From Corynebacterium kalidii (GTDB lineage: Bacteria; Actinomycetota; Actinomycetes; Mycobacteriales; Mycobacteriaceae): a stretch of 64,000 nt of DNA. The stretch covers positions 186,001 to 250,000 of the forward strand of contig NZ_JALIEA010000012.1 in NCBI RefSeq assembly GCF_022869005.1, in the 5' to 3' direction. Positions 19,186 to 27,030 of the stretch are shown in pieces (the stretch's first letter is position 1; every line of letters starts with the position of its first letter). Position numbers and translations under genes: made by a program. The notes beneath the pieces were generated by a model that worked only from the letters and a program-made list of their open reading frames with translations, made no database searches and was not told the DNA's origin.

Positions 19186-20025
19186 ATGCCTGTCTCGCAC
19201 GACCCCGTCCCCGAGCCCGGAGACCACGACCACCCCGAGCCGTCCCGTGTGTCAACCCCGGGCTGTGAACCCGTCCAGGAAGGCTGGGGTCGGCCGGTCC
19301 CGGAGCCGAGCCTGGGACCGGTGACCGGTGGCCGCCGGTTCAGCGGCGTCCACCTCGCCGTCACCGGTGTGTCGGCACTGCTGGTGGGGGTCCTCGCCAC
19401 GACCCTCACCTTCACGTTCCTCAGTACCGGGGACGACGGTGACGACGGTGTGGACGCCGGGTCGGCACAGGCGGCCTCCGACTCTCCGTCCGGCGGATTC
19501 GACGCGCCTGTCGCCGAGGAGGACGCCGATTCGGGCGACGACGTCATCGGCGTCGGCGACGGGTTCACCGTGACCACCTGGGACGGCATCGAGGTCGTGA
19601 CGAATATCCAGGACTATTCCGTCGACGAGTCCTGCAAGTACGGCATGGTGGACCCCCGGATCGCCGAGAAGGCGCCGGACAGCCGCATCGTGCAACTCAC
19701 CATCGACGTCACCAACCACGGGGACGACCAGTACGGGATGGACGCGCTGACAGCGCTGTCGGCAGACGGATACACCCAGCCGGTGGAGACTGCGACCCGG
19801 TACTGCGAGGAACCAGATGACGGGGCGAATCGCTGGCCCGGATTCGGTCACATTGACAAGGGCGAGAAGAAGCTGCTCTACGGCGCTTTCGAGGTCCAGC
19901 CCGACGCAGCACAGCTGGTCCTGGCCACCACCGGGAACGGCCGGGTGCTGATGGACATCCCGGAGCGTTCCTCCGGGGCGGACACCGACGGTGTCGCGCC
20001 GGAACCGACGACCAGCGCAGGGTAG
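19186..20025 (+). CDS. Membrane-anchored extracytoplasmic protein of unknown function (DUF4352-like)
   Basis: The 279-residue product has a charged, proline-rich cytoplasmic head, one transmembrane helix near residues 57-80, an acidic low-complexity linker (about 82-125) and a C-terminal beta-rich domain. It also has two cysteines, in ESCKYGM and RYCEEPDDG. The domain layout, with VQLTIDVTNHG and an interaction-type beta sandwich, resembles DUF4352/telokin-like exported proteins of actinobacteria. I chose the ATG at 19186 because AGAGGA precedes it; the frame opens earlier at 19078 but includes the repeat region. No neighbour suggests a substrate. Confidence 0.6.
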   Translation: MPVSHDPVPEPGDHDHPEPSRVSTPGCEPVQEGWGRPVPEPSLGPVTGGRRFSGVHLAVTGVSALLVGVLATTLTFTFLSTGDDGDDGVDAGSAQAASDSPSGGFDAPVAEEDADSGDDVIGVGDGFTVTTWDGIEVVTNIQDYSVDESCKYGMVDPRIAEKAPDSRIVQLTIDVTNHGDDQYGMDALTALSADGYTQPVETATRYCEEPDDGANRWPGFGHIDKGEKKLLYGAFEVQPDAAQLVLATTGNGRVLMDIPERSSGADTDGVAPEPTTSAG

Positions 20026-20030
20026 ACCTC

Positions 20031-20310
20031 CTAGAGCCACCGTGGAGGAGCGGGGACGGGGACGGGCCGTCCTGACCCGTCGGTGGCGGTCACCCCGGCG
20101 GCGCCGCGCCCCGCGGCCCAGCGGACGAGTCCGGGCAGGGGACCGCTGACGACCTGCCGGCGATCGCGATCGGGCGGGGATCTCGGTCAGTAGCGTCCTG
20201 AGGACGGGGCCGGGGATATCGCCGAAGCCGGCACCGGTGTCGAGGTCCACGGCGTGGATCCACACCTCCCTGCTGCGCATCCACGGCGTCTCGGTGGCGG
20301 GCGTCGGTCC
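20031..20310 (-). pseudogene. Remnant of a maleylpyruvate isomerase-family (mycothiol-dependent) gene
   Basis: Read on the minus strand, one frame encodes ETPWMRSREVWIHAVDL and then FGDIPGPVLRTLLTEI, the conserved stretch of mycothiol-dependent maleylpyruvate isomerase/DinB-type proteins. Coding similarity then jumps to another frame, which encodes VVSGPLPGLVRWAAGRG and ends in PPRWL and a stop at 20031-20033, the usual C terminus of the family. The N-terminal half is missing, and a segment of roughly 20 residues plus the frame are lost around 20160-20180. It is therefore a degraded gene fragment, not a functional CDS. Confidence 0.65.
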
Positions 20311-20470
20311 TCATGGGGGCGCACCTTAGCGGGGACGACGGACACCGGAGTTCCGGCGTATCGAACACGTCGGGGGGACCGCCATATAGTTCCTGAAAAT
20401 ACTACTTTCGCGCCGCGTCACCCCGGGTTGATTGCTCTATTCCCTGGATCGTCCGGATCTCCACGGGGAA

Positions 20471-20494
20471 ATATAGTACGACAGTTGACTATAT
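20471..20494. promoter_or_regulatory. Inverted repeat overlapping the P450 promoter, probable MarR operator
   Basis: Arms atatagt and actatat (20471-20477, 20488-20494) flank a 10-base spacer. The right arm overlaps a TTGACT minus-35 at 20485-20490, which is followed after 17 bases by TTACGT (20508-20513). A repressor bound here would block the P450 promoter. Two MarR genes lie just downstream, at 22900 and 25099, and are the natural candidates. A related ATATAGT occurs further upstream near 20384. Confidence 0.5.
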
Positions 20495-20577
20495 GCTGTG
20501 ACCTGGGTTACGTTCATCTTGTGAAGGAAACAGCAGGAGACGTCGGACCGGCCACGTCGCTGCAGGAGGGAACACTG

Positions 20578-22875
20578 ATGACCACGACCAACACCACAGC
20601 GGCGTCCGCCTGCCCGTACAGCTCGGGTTCGGCCTCGAAGGACTTCGACCCGTTCGAGATGGACTACCAGCTCAACCCCGGTGAGGCATGCGCCTGGGCC
20701 CGGGAGAACGAGCCCATCTTCTACTCGGAGAAACTCGGGTACTGGGTCGTCACCCGTTTCGACGACGTCCAGGAGGTCTTCCGCGACCAGTCGACCTACT
20801 CGGCCTCCGTCGCCCTGGAGAAGCTGACCCCGGCCACGCCCGAGGCACAGGAGATCCTGGAGGCCAAAGGTTACGGGATGCGCCGGACCCTGGTGAACGA
20901 GGACGAACCGGCGCACACCGCACGGCGCCGTGCCCTGGCGGGACCGTTCGATGTGGCCCACCTCGACGGCGAGGAGGAGATGGTCCGCGAACTGGTCACC
21001 GGGTACATCGACCGGTTCGCCGCCGACGGACGCGCCGACCTGGTCAACAGCCTGCTGTGGGAGGTCCCGCTGACCGTGGCCTTCCACTTCCTCGGGGTGC
21101 CGGAGCACGACATGGACATGCTGCGCCGCTACTCGGTGGCCCACACGGTGAACACCTGGGGTCGGCCGAGCCCGGAGCAGCAGGAGGAGATCGCGGAGAA
21201 CGTCGGCAACTTCTGGAACCTGGCGGGAGACATCCTCGCCGAACTGCGGGAGACCCCGGACGCGCCGGGCTGGATGCCCTACAGCATCCGCGCCCAGCAG
21301 GAGCAGCCGGAGGTCGTCACGGACTCGTACCTCCACTCCATCATGATGGCGGGGATCGTCGCCGCCCACGAGACCACCGCACACTCGGCGTCCAACGCCA
21401 TCAAGCTGCTCCTGGAGAACCGTTCGGTCTGGGAGGAGCTCGTGCGCCGCCCGGAGCTGATCCCCAACGCGATCGAGGAGTGCCTCCGGTTGAGCGGGGG
21501 CGTCGCGGCGTGGCGACGGATCACCACGAGGCCGACGGTCCTGGGCGGCCAGCGGCTGGACGAGGGGGAGCGGCTGCTCATCGTCTCGGCGGCGGCGAAC
21601 CGCGACCCCAGGCACTTCAACGACCCGGACGTCATCGACCTCTACCGCGACAACTCGACCGACCACCTGACCTTCGGTTTCGGTAGCCACCAGTGCCTCG
21701 GGAAGAACCTGGCCCGCCTGGAACTCCAGGTGATCCTGCAGGAGCTCACCAGCCGGTTCCCCTCCATGCGGCTGGTGGACCAGGAGTTCGAGTTCGTCCC
21801 CAACACGTCCTTCCGGGGGCCTGAGCACCTCTGGGTCGAATGGGACGCCGACACCCGCGCGGCCGGCACGGCGGAGGACGCTCCCCCGGAGTTCCCGGGC
21901 ATCGTGTTCAACGGCCCCGGGAAGGACCTGCGTACCAGGACCATGACCGTCGAGAAGGTACGCCCGCTCACCCCGCACGTCATGGGTATCCGTCTGGTGC
22001 CGGACGGCGGCCCGCTCCCGGGGTGGCAGCCCGGGGCGCATGTCGAGATCGACGCCGGGGACGTCAGCCGCCGCTACTCCCTGTGCGGGAGTTCGTCCGA
22101 CGCCTGGGAGATCGCGGTGGCGCGTGAACCGGACGGTCGCGGCGGCTCACGGTGGATCCACGAGAATGTCGTGGCAGGGGCCACGGTCCGTGTCCGTGGC
22201 CCCCGGCAGAACTTCGCCGTCGACCCCGACGTGGACCGGAGGATCCTGATCGCCGGCGGTATCGGCATCACCCCGATACTGGCCTTGGCCGACGACGCGA
22301 AGGCCCGGGGTATCGACTACACGGTCCACTACTGCGGGCCGGAGCGGGACCGGATGGCCTATCTCGACCGACTCCGGGACGACCACGGGGACCACCTGGT
22401 GCTCCACGTCTCGGGCGAGGGGACCAGGCTGGACCTGCCCGGGATCGTGGAGGAGTACCGTGCGGGAACGCAGGTGTGCACCTGTGGCCCGGACCGGCTG
22501 ACCGACGCGGTCCTCGAGGCCTTCTCGTCCTGGCCCGAGGGGACCGTCACCCGTGAGTCGTTCCAGTCGACGTCGGCGGTCGACCCGTCGTCGAATGAAC
22601 CGTTCGAGGTCACGGTCAACTCGACCGGCCAGGTCCTGGACGTCCCCGCCGGTCAGACGCTTCTCGAGACGCTGGAGACGTCGGGGTTCGACGTCGACGC
22701 GGACTGCCGTGAAGGTCTGTGCGGGACGTGCGTCCTGGGGGTCGTCGACGCCGCACCGGAGGACATCGACCACCGTGACGACGTGCTGTCGGCGCGGGAA
22801 CGGCAGTCCGGCGCGGTGGTCATGCCGTGTGTGTCGCGGTCCTGTGCCGGGAAGCCGCTGACGCTCGACCTGTGA
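20578..22875 (+). CDS. Self-sufficient cytochrome P450 fused to phthalate-family reductase (CYP116B-like)
   Basis: A 765-residue single-chain monooxygenase. Residues 1-430 are a P450: the I-helix motif is AGIVAAHETT and the heme-ligating loop FGFGSHQCLGKN puts the cysteine at about 373. Residues 450-670 are an FMN/NAD(P)H reductase with RRYSLCGSSS and GGIGITPIL. The last 85 residues are a plant-type 2Fe-2S domain with CREGLCGTC and a distal cysteine in MPCVSRSC. The order is that of P450RhF-type enzymes. The ATG at 20578 follows AGGAGGG; the frame opens earlier but crosses the promoter. Its position beside the homogentisate operon suggests hydroxylation of an aromatic acid, which is inference. 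Confidence 0.9.
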   Translation: MTTTNTTAASACPYSSGSASKDFDPFEMDYQLNPGEACAWARENEPIFYSEKLGYWVVTRFDDVQEVFRDQSTYSASVALEKLTPATPEAQEILEAKGYGMRRTLVNEDEPAHTARRRALAGPFDVAHLDGEEEMVRELVTGYIDRFAADGRADLVNSLLWEVPLTVAFHFLGVPEHDMDMLRRYSVAHTVNTWGRPSPEQQEEIAENVGNFWNLAGDILAELRETPDAPGWMPYSIRAQQEQPEVVTDSYLHSIMMAGIVAAHETTAHSASNAIKLLLENRSVWEELVRRPELIPNAIEECLRLSGGVAAWRRITTRPTVLGGQRLDEGERLLIVSAAANRDPRHFNDPDVIDLYRDNSTDHLTFGFGSHQCLGKNLARLELQVILQELTSRFPSMRLVDQEFEFVPNTSFRGPEHLWVEWDADTRAAGTAEDAPPEFPGIVFNGPGKDLRTRTMTVEKVRPLTPHVMGIRLVPDGGPLPGWQPGAHVEIDAGDVSRRYSLCGSSSDAWEIAVAREPDGRGGSRWIHENVVAGATVRVRGPRQNFAVDPDVDRRILIAGGIGITPILALADDAKARGIDYTVHYCGPERDRMAYLDRLRDDHGDHLVLHVSGEGTRLDLPGIVEEYRAGTQVCTCGPDRLTDAVLEAFSSWPEGTVTRESFQSTSAVDPSSNEPFEVTVNSTGQVLDVPAGQTLLETLETSGFDVDADCREGLCGTCVLGVVDAAPEDIDHRDDVLSARERQSGAVVMPCVSRSCAGKPLTLDL

Positions 22876-22899
22876 GAGCGTCGGGCCGGCGCCCGGGGT

Positions 22900-23400
22900 T
22901 CACCGCTGGCCGGCCAGGAGCTTCTCCAGGAGGAGGACCAGGATCTGCTGTTCCGTCGGCGTCAGCGGCGACGCCCACCGGGTCAGGCTGTCCTGCTGCT
23001 CCCGGAGAACCGTCTCGATGAGCTCCTCTCCGTCCCCGGTGACGGAGAGGAGTACTGAACGCCCGTCGGATTCCGACGGGCGTTTCGTGATGAGTGCCCG
23101 TTCCTCGAGCGCGTTCGCCAGCGAGGACACCGTCGCCCGACGGAGGTAGGTCAGCTCCGCGGTACGGTGCGGTTCGAGCTCACCGGAGACCCAGAGCACG
23201 AACAGGAACTTGAACCCCTGCCACGTCAGCCCGTGCTTCTTGTGGACGGTGGACTCGAGGGCGTTCTTGATGACCTCGGAGGACCGGTTGAGCGCGAGGA
23301 GCATCCGGGTCGACGGCATGTCGCGGTCGTCGAGTTTCTGACGCGCCCGGTCCATGAAGGACCAGTACTCGGGACCGGTGGCGAAGCTCTCTCGGGACAT
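22900..23400 (-). CDS. MarR family transcriptional regulator
   Basis: A 166-residue winged-helix protein of the MarR type. The recognition region is RTAELTYLRRATVSSLANALEE, followed by the wing with SDGRSVLLSVTGDGEEL. It shares architecture with the MarR protein encoded at 25099, including the N-terminal YWSFMDRARQKL, close to YWNFVDHVRGRL there, so the two are probably paralogues. It lies convergent to the P450 gene. Repression of the P450 gene through the inverted repeat at 20471-20494, relieved by an aromatic ligand, is a reasonable inference. Confidence 0.85.
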   Translation of the reverse strand: MSRESFATGPEYWSFMDRARQKLDDRDMPSTRMLLALNRSSEVIKNALESTVHKKHGLTWQGFKFLFVLWVSGELEPHRTAELTYLRRATVSSLANALEERALITKRPSESDGRSVLLSVTGDGEELIETVLREQQDSLTRWASPLTPTEQQILVLLLEKLLAGQR

Positions 23401-23429
23401 GGGACGATTCTAGCTGCGGAGACAGCGAC

Positions 23430-23460
23430 GCACCCCACGCGGGTGAACCGCGTGGGGTGC
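23430..23460. terminator. Strong 13-bp hairpin between permease and MarR genes
   Basis: Arms gcaccccacgcgg and ccgcgtggggtgc are perfect inverses around a five-base loop. It lies downstream of the permease stop on the minus strand and just before the MarR start. There is no clear U-run on either side, so it could act as a terminator-like or mRNA-stabilising structure rather than a classical intrinsic terminator. Confidence 0.5.
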
Positions 23461-23504
23461 CGGAAAAGCGGGGCTCAGAGGGGCTCGGCTGAGCTCAGAG
23501 AGGC

Positions 23505-24953
23505 TCAGAGCGCGGGGAACACCGCGCCCAGGCCCATCACGACGAGGACGCCGATCAACGGGGGGACGATGGTCACCATGCCCACGTCCTTGTACGACTG
23601 GCGGTGGGTGAGCCCGCAGACGAGCAGCAGGGTCACGATGGCGCCGTTGTGGGGCAGTGAGTCGAAGCTGACCGACGCCATCGCGATCACCCGGTGCAGG
23701 AGCTCCAGGCTGATCCCCTGGTCGTTCGCCAGCTGGGTGAGCTGGTCGCCGAACGTCTCCAGGGTGATGGTGAGCCCGCCGGAGGAGGAACCGGTCAGCC
23801 CGGAGATGACCGCGGTGGCGACGGCGCCGATCACCACCGGGTTGTCGCTGACGTCGAAGATGCTGTTCTGCAGGGCCGCGAACACCGCCAGCGAGGCGAT
23901 GACCGCGCCGAAGCCGACCTCGGAGGCGGTGGTGAACGCCGGGAGCACGGCGTTCTTCGCGCCCTCCGAGAGGCTGCGGACGTAGGTGCTGAACATGCCC
24001 GGGTTCATCAGGAAGATCACGATGATGGCCGTGGCCATGGCGATGACCACCGACCAGGTGCCCATGACGGCGCTGATGTCGGTGGCGCCGAACTTGTCCT
24101 CGGCCAGGTACGAGAAGTCCATTCTCGTGGACAGGACGTAGACGAACAGGAGGTTCATCCCCACGACGATGAGGATCGGCAGGAGTCCCCGGAGACCACG
24201 CAGTGTGGTGGTGCGGTCGGGCCACCGGGACGTCGGGGTGTCCGTTCGGGTGGCCGCCGACGGTGCAGCGTCGGTACCTGCGGGGGTCGTCCCGGCCTGC
24301 GGGGCAGGCGGCTCGTAGACTTCGCCGGCGGCGACGAGGGTACGGGTGCGGTACTCCAGCCAGGCCATGCCCAGGGCGAAGGTGACGACTGCGCCGATGA
24401 TGCCCAGCACGGGTGCGGCGTAGGTGGTGGTCCCGAAGTACCGCGTGGGGATGGCGTTGTGGATCTGCGGACTACCCGGGAGCGCCGCGGTCGCGAAGGT
24501 GAAGATCCCGAGCGCGATCGCCGCCGGCATGAGCCGCCGGGGGATGCCCGCTTCGCGGAACAGCGAGTTGGCGACGGGGACGATCGTGAAGGCGATGACC
24601 CAGGCGGAGATTCCGCCGTAGGTGAGCAGTGCCGTCGCTATCGCCGTGGCGAGGATCGCCTTCTTCGCCCCCACCAGCCTCGAGATCCACTGTGCCAGGT
24701 CGTCCGCGTACCCCGACGAGGACATCAGGGTGCCGAAGATCGCCCCGACGAGGAAGAGCGGGAAGAAGCTGACGATGAAGTTGCCGGCCGCGGGCATGAA
24801 GATCTGCGTGTACGACGCCATCAGTGGGGCGCCGGAGAACAGGACCCCGATCAGGGCGGCGACCGGGGCTGCGACGATGACGGAGTGGCCGCGGTAGGCG
24901 AGCACGATGAGGACGACCAACGCCAGGACGACGCCGAGTGATGCGAGAACCAT
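23505..24953 (-). CDS. GntP family permease
   Basis: A 482-residue membrane protein with some 12-14 hydrophobic segments. It matches the gluconate/organic-anion permease family (GntP), with features such as SFFPLFLVGAIFG, YGGISAWVIAF and ALPGSPQIHN. The ATG at 24953 has AGAAGGGA five bases upstream; the frame extends 11 codons further to 24986 without a site. It sits between the two MarR genes, in a block that runs from the P450 gene to the homogentisate operon. Uptake of a hydroxy or aromatic acid used by that block is plausible but not shown. GntP members transport varied carboxylates. Confidence 0.83.
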   Translation of the reverse strand: MVLASLGVVLALVVLIVLAYRGHSVIVAAPVAALIGVLFSGAPLMASYTQIFMPAAGNFIVSFFPLFLVGAIFGTLMSSSGYADDLAQWISRLVGAKKAILATAIATALLTYGGISAWVIAFTIVPVANSLFREAGIPRRLMPAAIALGIFTFATAALPGSPQIHNAIPTRYFGTTTYAAPVLGIIGAVVTFALGMAWLEYRTRTLVAAGEVYEPPAPQAGTTPAGTDAAPSAATRTDTPTSRWPDRTTTLRGLRGLLPILIVVGMNLLFVYVLSTRMDFSYLAEDKFGATDISAVMGTWSVVIAMATAIIVIFLMNPGMFSTYVRSLSEGAKNAVLPAFTTASEVGFGAVIASLAVFAALQNSIFDVSDNPVVIGAVATAVISGLTGSSSGGLTITLETFGDQLTQLANDQGISLELLHRVIAMASVSFDSLPHNGAIVTLLLVCGLTHRQSYKDVGMVTIVPPLIGVLVVMGLGAVFPAL

Positions 24954-25025
24954 GGGATCCCTTCTGCCGGGGAGCGGTGGGGCCACGCCCGGAAGAATGG
25001 GCGGGGAACGTACCGCAGGATGTTA

Positions 25026-25062
25026 TTCACATCACATAATCAAGTCAAGATGTGAACTAGTT
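25026..25062. promoter_or_regulatory. Probable MarR operator upstream of the permease gene
   Basis: Perfect 8-base arms ttcacatc (25026-25033) and gatgtgaa (25049-25056) flank a 15-base spacer, and a palindromic aactagtt overlaps the right arm at 25055-25062. This AT-rich island lies in the spacer between the permease and the second MarR gene, about 75 bases before the permease start. AACTAG also occurs in the hmgA promoter region, which suggests a shared regulator. Confidence 0.5.
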
Positions 25063-25098
25063 TATGTCCGTGCCTGAACGGATTCCCGGCGGGCGTGG

Positions 25099-25671
25099 CT
25101 AGCGCCGCTGGCGTGCTTCGGTCGCGGCGGTGCCGCTGAGCAGCTTGTCCATGAGGATCAGCAGGATCGACCGTTCCTCCGGCGTCAGGGCGTCCGCCCA
25201 CCGGGTCTCCTGGGTGTTCTGGCGTTCGTAGAGGGTCCTGGCCTCGGTGACGCCGGCGTCGGTGAGGTGCAGGAGGTGGCTGCGCCCGTCCTCGGGGGCG
25301 GGGACCTTGGTGAGGATGCCTTCCTCGGTCATCTTCGCCGTCAGGCCGGACACGGCGGCCCGGCTCATGCCGGTGAGGGTGGCGGCTTCGGAGGGGTACA
25401 TGTCGCCGGCCAGCCACAGCGTGTAAAGCAGCTGGTAGCCTGCCCAACTGCGCCCGGCCGGGCGGTGGATCGTCGACTCCATCGTGTTGCTGAACGTGCT
25501 CGCGCCGCGCACCAGGGCGAGGATCACCGCGGTCGCCGCATGGTCGGAGTCGGGCGACTCGGCGGCGAGCCGGCCCCGGACGTGGTCGACGAAGTTCCAG
25601 TAGTCCAGTCCGCCGCTGTACCGGGGGCGGGGTGGGGTGTCCTGTGTGGCGGGCGTGTCCTGGTTGGTCAT
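25099..25671 (-). CDS. MarR family transcriptional regulator
   Basis: About 190 residues, with a central winged helix (AATLTGMSRAAVSGLTAKMTEEG) and the MarR wing sequence APEDGRSHLLHLT. The N terminus is threonine/proline-rich and probably disordered. ATG at 25671 is used here; a GTG three codons upstream is equally possible and neither has a good Shine-Dalgarno sequence. It is divergent from hmgA and upstream of the permease gene, so it is well placed to repress both. It is similar to the MarR protein encoded at 22900. Confidence 0.85.
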   Translation of the reverse strand: MTNQDTPATQDTPPRPRYSGGLDYWNFVDHVRGRLAAESPDSDHAATAVILALVRGASTFSNTMESTIHRPAGRSWAGYQLLYTLWLAGDMYPSEAATLTGMSRAAVSGLTAKMTEEGILTKVPAPEDGRSHLLHLTDAGVTEARTLYERQNTQETRWADALTPEERSILLILMDKLLSGTAATEARQRR

Positions 25672-25743
25672 GGTCACCACAGTATCGCGAGGTGCCGGGG
25701 AGGTCGCCGTGGCGGGACCGACGGGATCTCGGCGGAAAACTAC

Positions 25744-25772
25744 TTCACAACTTAACTAGAATGGTGTATGTT
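25744..25772 (+). promoter_or_regulatory. Predicted promoter of the homogentisate operon
   Basis: TTCACA at 25744-25749 and TATGTT at 25767-25772 are separated by 17 bases. The spacer contains cttaactag, close to the AACTAG element of the permease operator, so a MarR protein could bind over the promoter. The hmgA ATG lies 35 bases after the minus-10. Confidence 0.42.
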
Positions 25773-25806
25773 TGTCGCCACAGTCATTTCCTTGAAGGAG
25801 GACACC

Positions 25807-27030
25807 ATGGCCTACTACCGCAGCCTCGGGACGCTCCCGAAGCACCGTCACACCGCACTCCGTAGCGACAGCGGCGAGCTGCTCTACGAGGAACTCATGG
25901 GGGAGGAGGGGTTCTCCTCGGATTCCTCGCTGCTGTACCACCGTGGGATCCCCTCCGCGCTCGTGGACATCCGTCCCTGGGACGTCCCCGACCACACGCT
26001 CACCCCGAACGACCCGTTGGCTCCGCTGCACCTGAAGCTGCATGACCTCGCCGGCGCGGCCGACGGAACCGACCTGGACGCCGTACGCGGGCGCCGGCTG
26101 GTGCTCGGGAACTCCGACGTCCGGCTGAGTTACGCACACGTCAACACCACCTCGCCGCTGTACAAGAGCGGACTGGGCGATGAGCTCGTCTACGTCGAAC
26201 GGGGTTCCGCCCTGGTCGAGACCCAGTTCGGTCCGTTGGAGGTCGCCGAGGGCGACTACATCAACATCCCGCGGGCCACGATCCACCGCTGGGTACTCCG
26301 CGACGGGGAGGACGCGCGCCTGTACTTCATCGAGGCCAGCAGCCACATCGGGCCACCGCGTCGCTACCTGTCCCGGTACGGGCAACTGCTCGAGCACGCA
26401 CCGTACTGCGAACGGGACCTGCGTGGCCCCGCGGAGCTGCAGCTGGCGGACCCCTCCGAGACGGACGTGGAGCTCTACATCAAGCACCGCGGCTCCGGCC
26501 CCTCCGGTATCAGCGGGTCCATCCACGTCCTGCCGACCCACCCGTTCGACGTCGTCGGGTGGGACGGATGCCTCTACCCCTGGGTCTTCAACGTCAACGA
26601 CTACATGCCGCTGACCGGGAAGGTCCACCAACCACCGCCCTCGCACCAGGTGTTCGAGGGGCACAACTTCGTGGTCTGCAACTTCGTCCCTCGCAAGGTC
26701 GACTACGCAGAGGGGGCCATCCCCGTTCCCTACTACCATTCGAACGTCGACTCAGACGAGGTCATGTTCTACGTGGACGGTGACTACGAGGCACGTAAGG
26801 GTTCCGGGATCAACAAGGGCTCGGTGTCCCTGCATCCCGGAGGACACCCGCACGGGCCACAGCCCGGTGCCGCGGAGGCGTCGATCGGCAAGGATTTCTT
26901 CGATGAACTCGCCGTGATGGTCGACACCTTCCAGCCCCTGTCGCTCGGGGAGGCCGGACGTGCGGTCAACGACCTCTCCTACCGGTCCTCGTGGACCGGC
27001 GGGCGTTGGCTGGGGGAGGGGGACCGGTGA
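25807..27030 (+). CDS. hmgA: Homogentisate 1,2-dioxygenase
   Basis: A 407-residue cupin-type iron dioxygenase that opens homogentisate to maleylacetoacetate. The C-terminal half has the likely metal ligands: histidine and a downstream glutamate in YYHSNVDSDEVMFYVDG, and histidines in HPGGHPHGP. The central region shows the first cupin (GDELVYVERGSALVETQFG). It is somewhat shorter than animal and proteobacterial enzymes, and the ligand spacing differs slightly from theirs. ATG at 25807 follows AAGGAGG; the longer frame from 25768 runs through the promoter. Fumarylacetoacetase two genes downstream supports homogentisate as substrate. Confidence 0.85.
   Translation: MAYYRSLGTLPKHRHTALRSDSGELLYEELMGEEGFSSDSSLLYHRGIPSALVDIRPWDVPDHTLTPNDPLAPLHLKLHDLAGAADGTDLDAVRGRRLVLGNSDVRLSYAHVNTTSPLYKSGLGDELVYVERGSALVETQFGPLEVAEGDYINIPRATIHRWVLRDGEDARLYFIEASSHIGPPRRYLSRYGQLLEHAPYCERDLRGPAELQLADPSETDVELYIKHRGSGPSGISGSIHVLPTHPFDVVGWDGCLYPWVFNVNDYMPLTGKVHQPPPSHQVFEGHNFVVCNFVPRKVDYAEGAIPVPYYHSNVDSDEVMFYVDGDYEARKGSGINKGSVSLHPGGHPHGPQPGAAEASIGKDFFDELAVMVDTFQPLSLGEAGRAVNDLSYRSSWTGGRWLGEGDR

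Noticed and set aside
20437..22041. 534-residue minus-strand frame opposite the P450 gene
   Set aside because: Antisense shadow; heme and reductase motifs are unambiguous on the plus strand.
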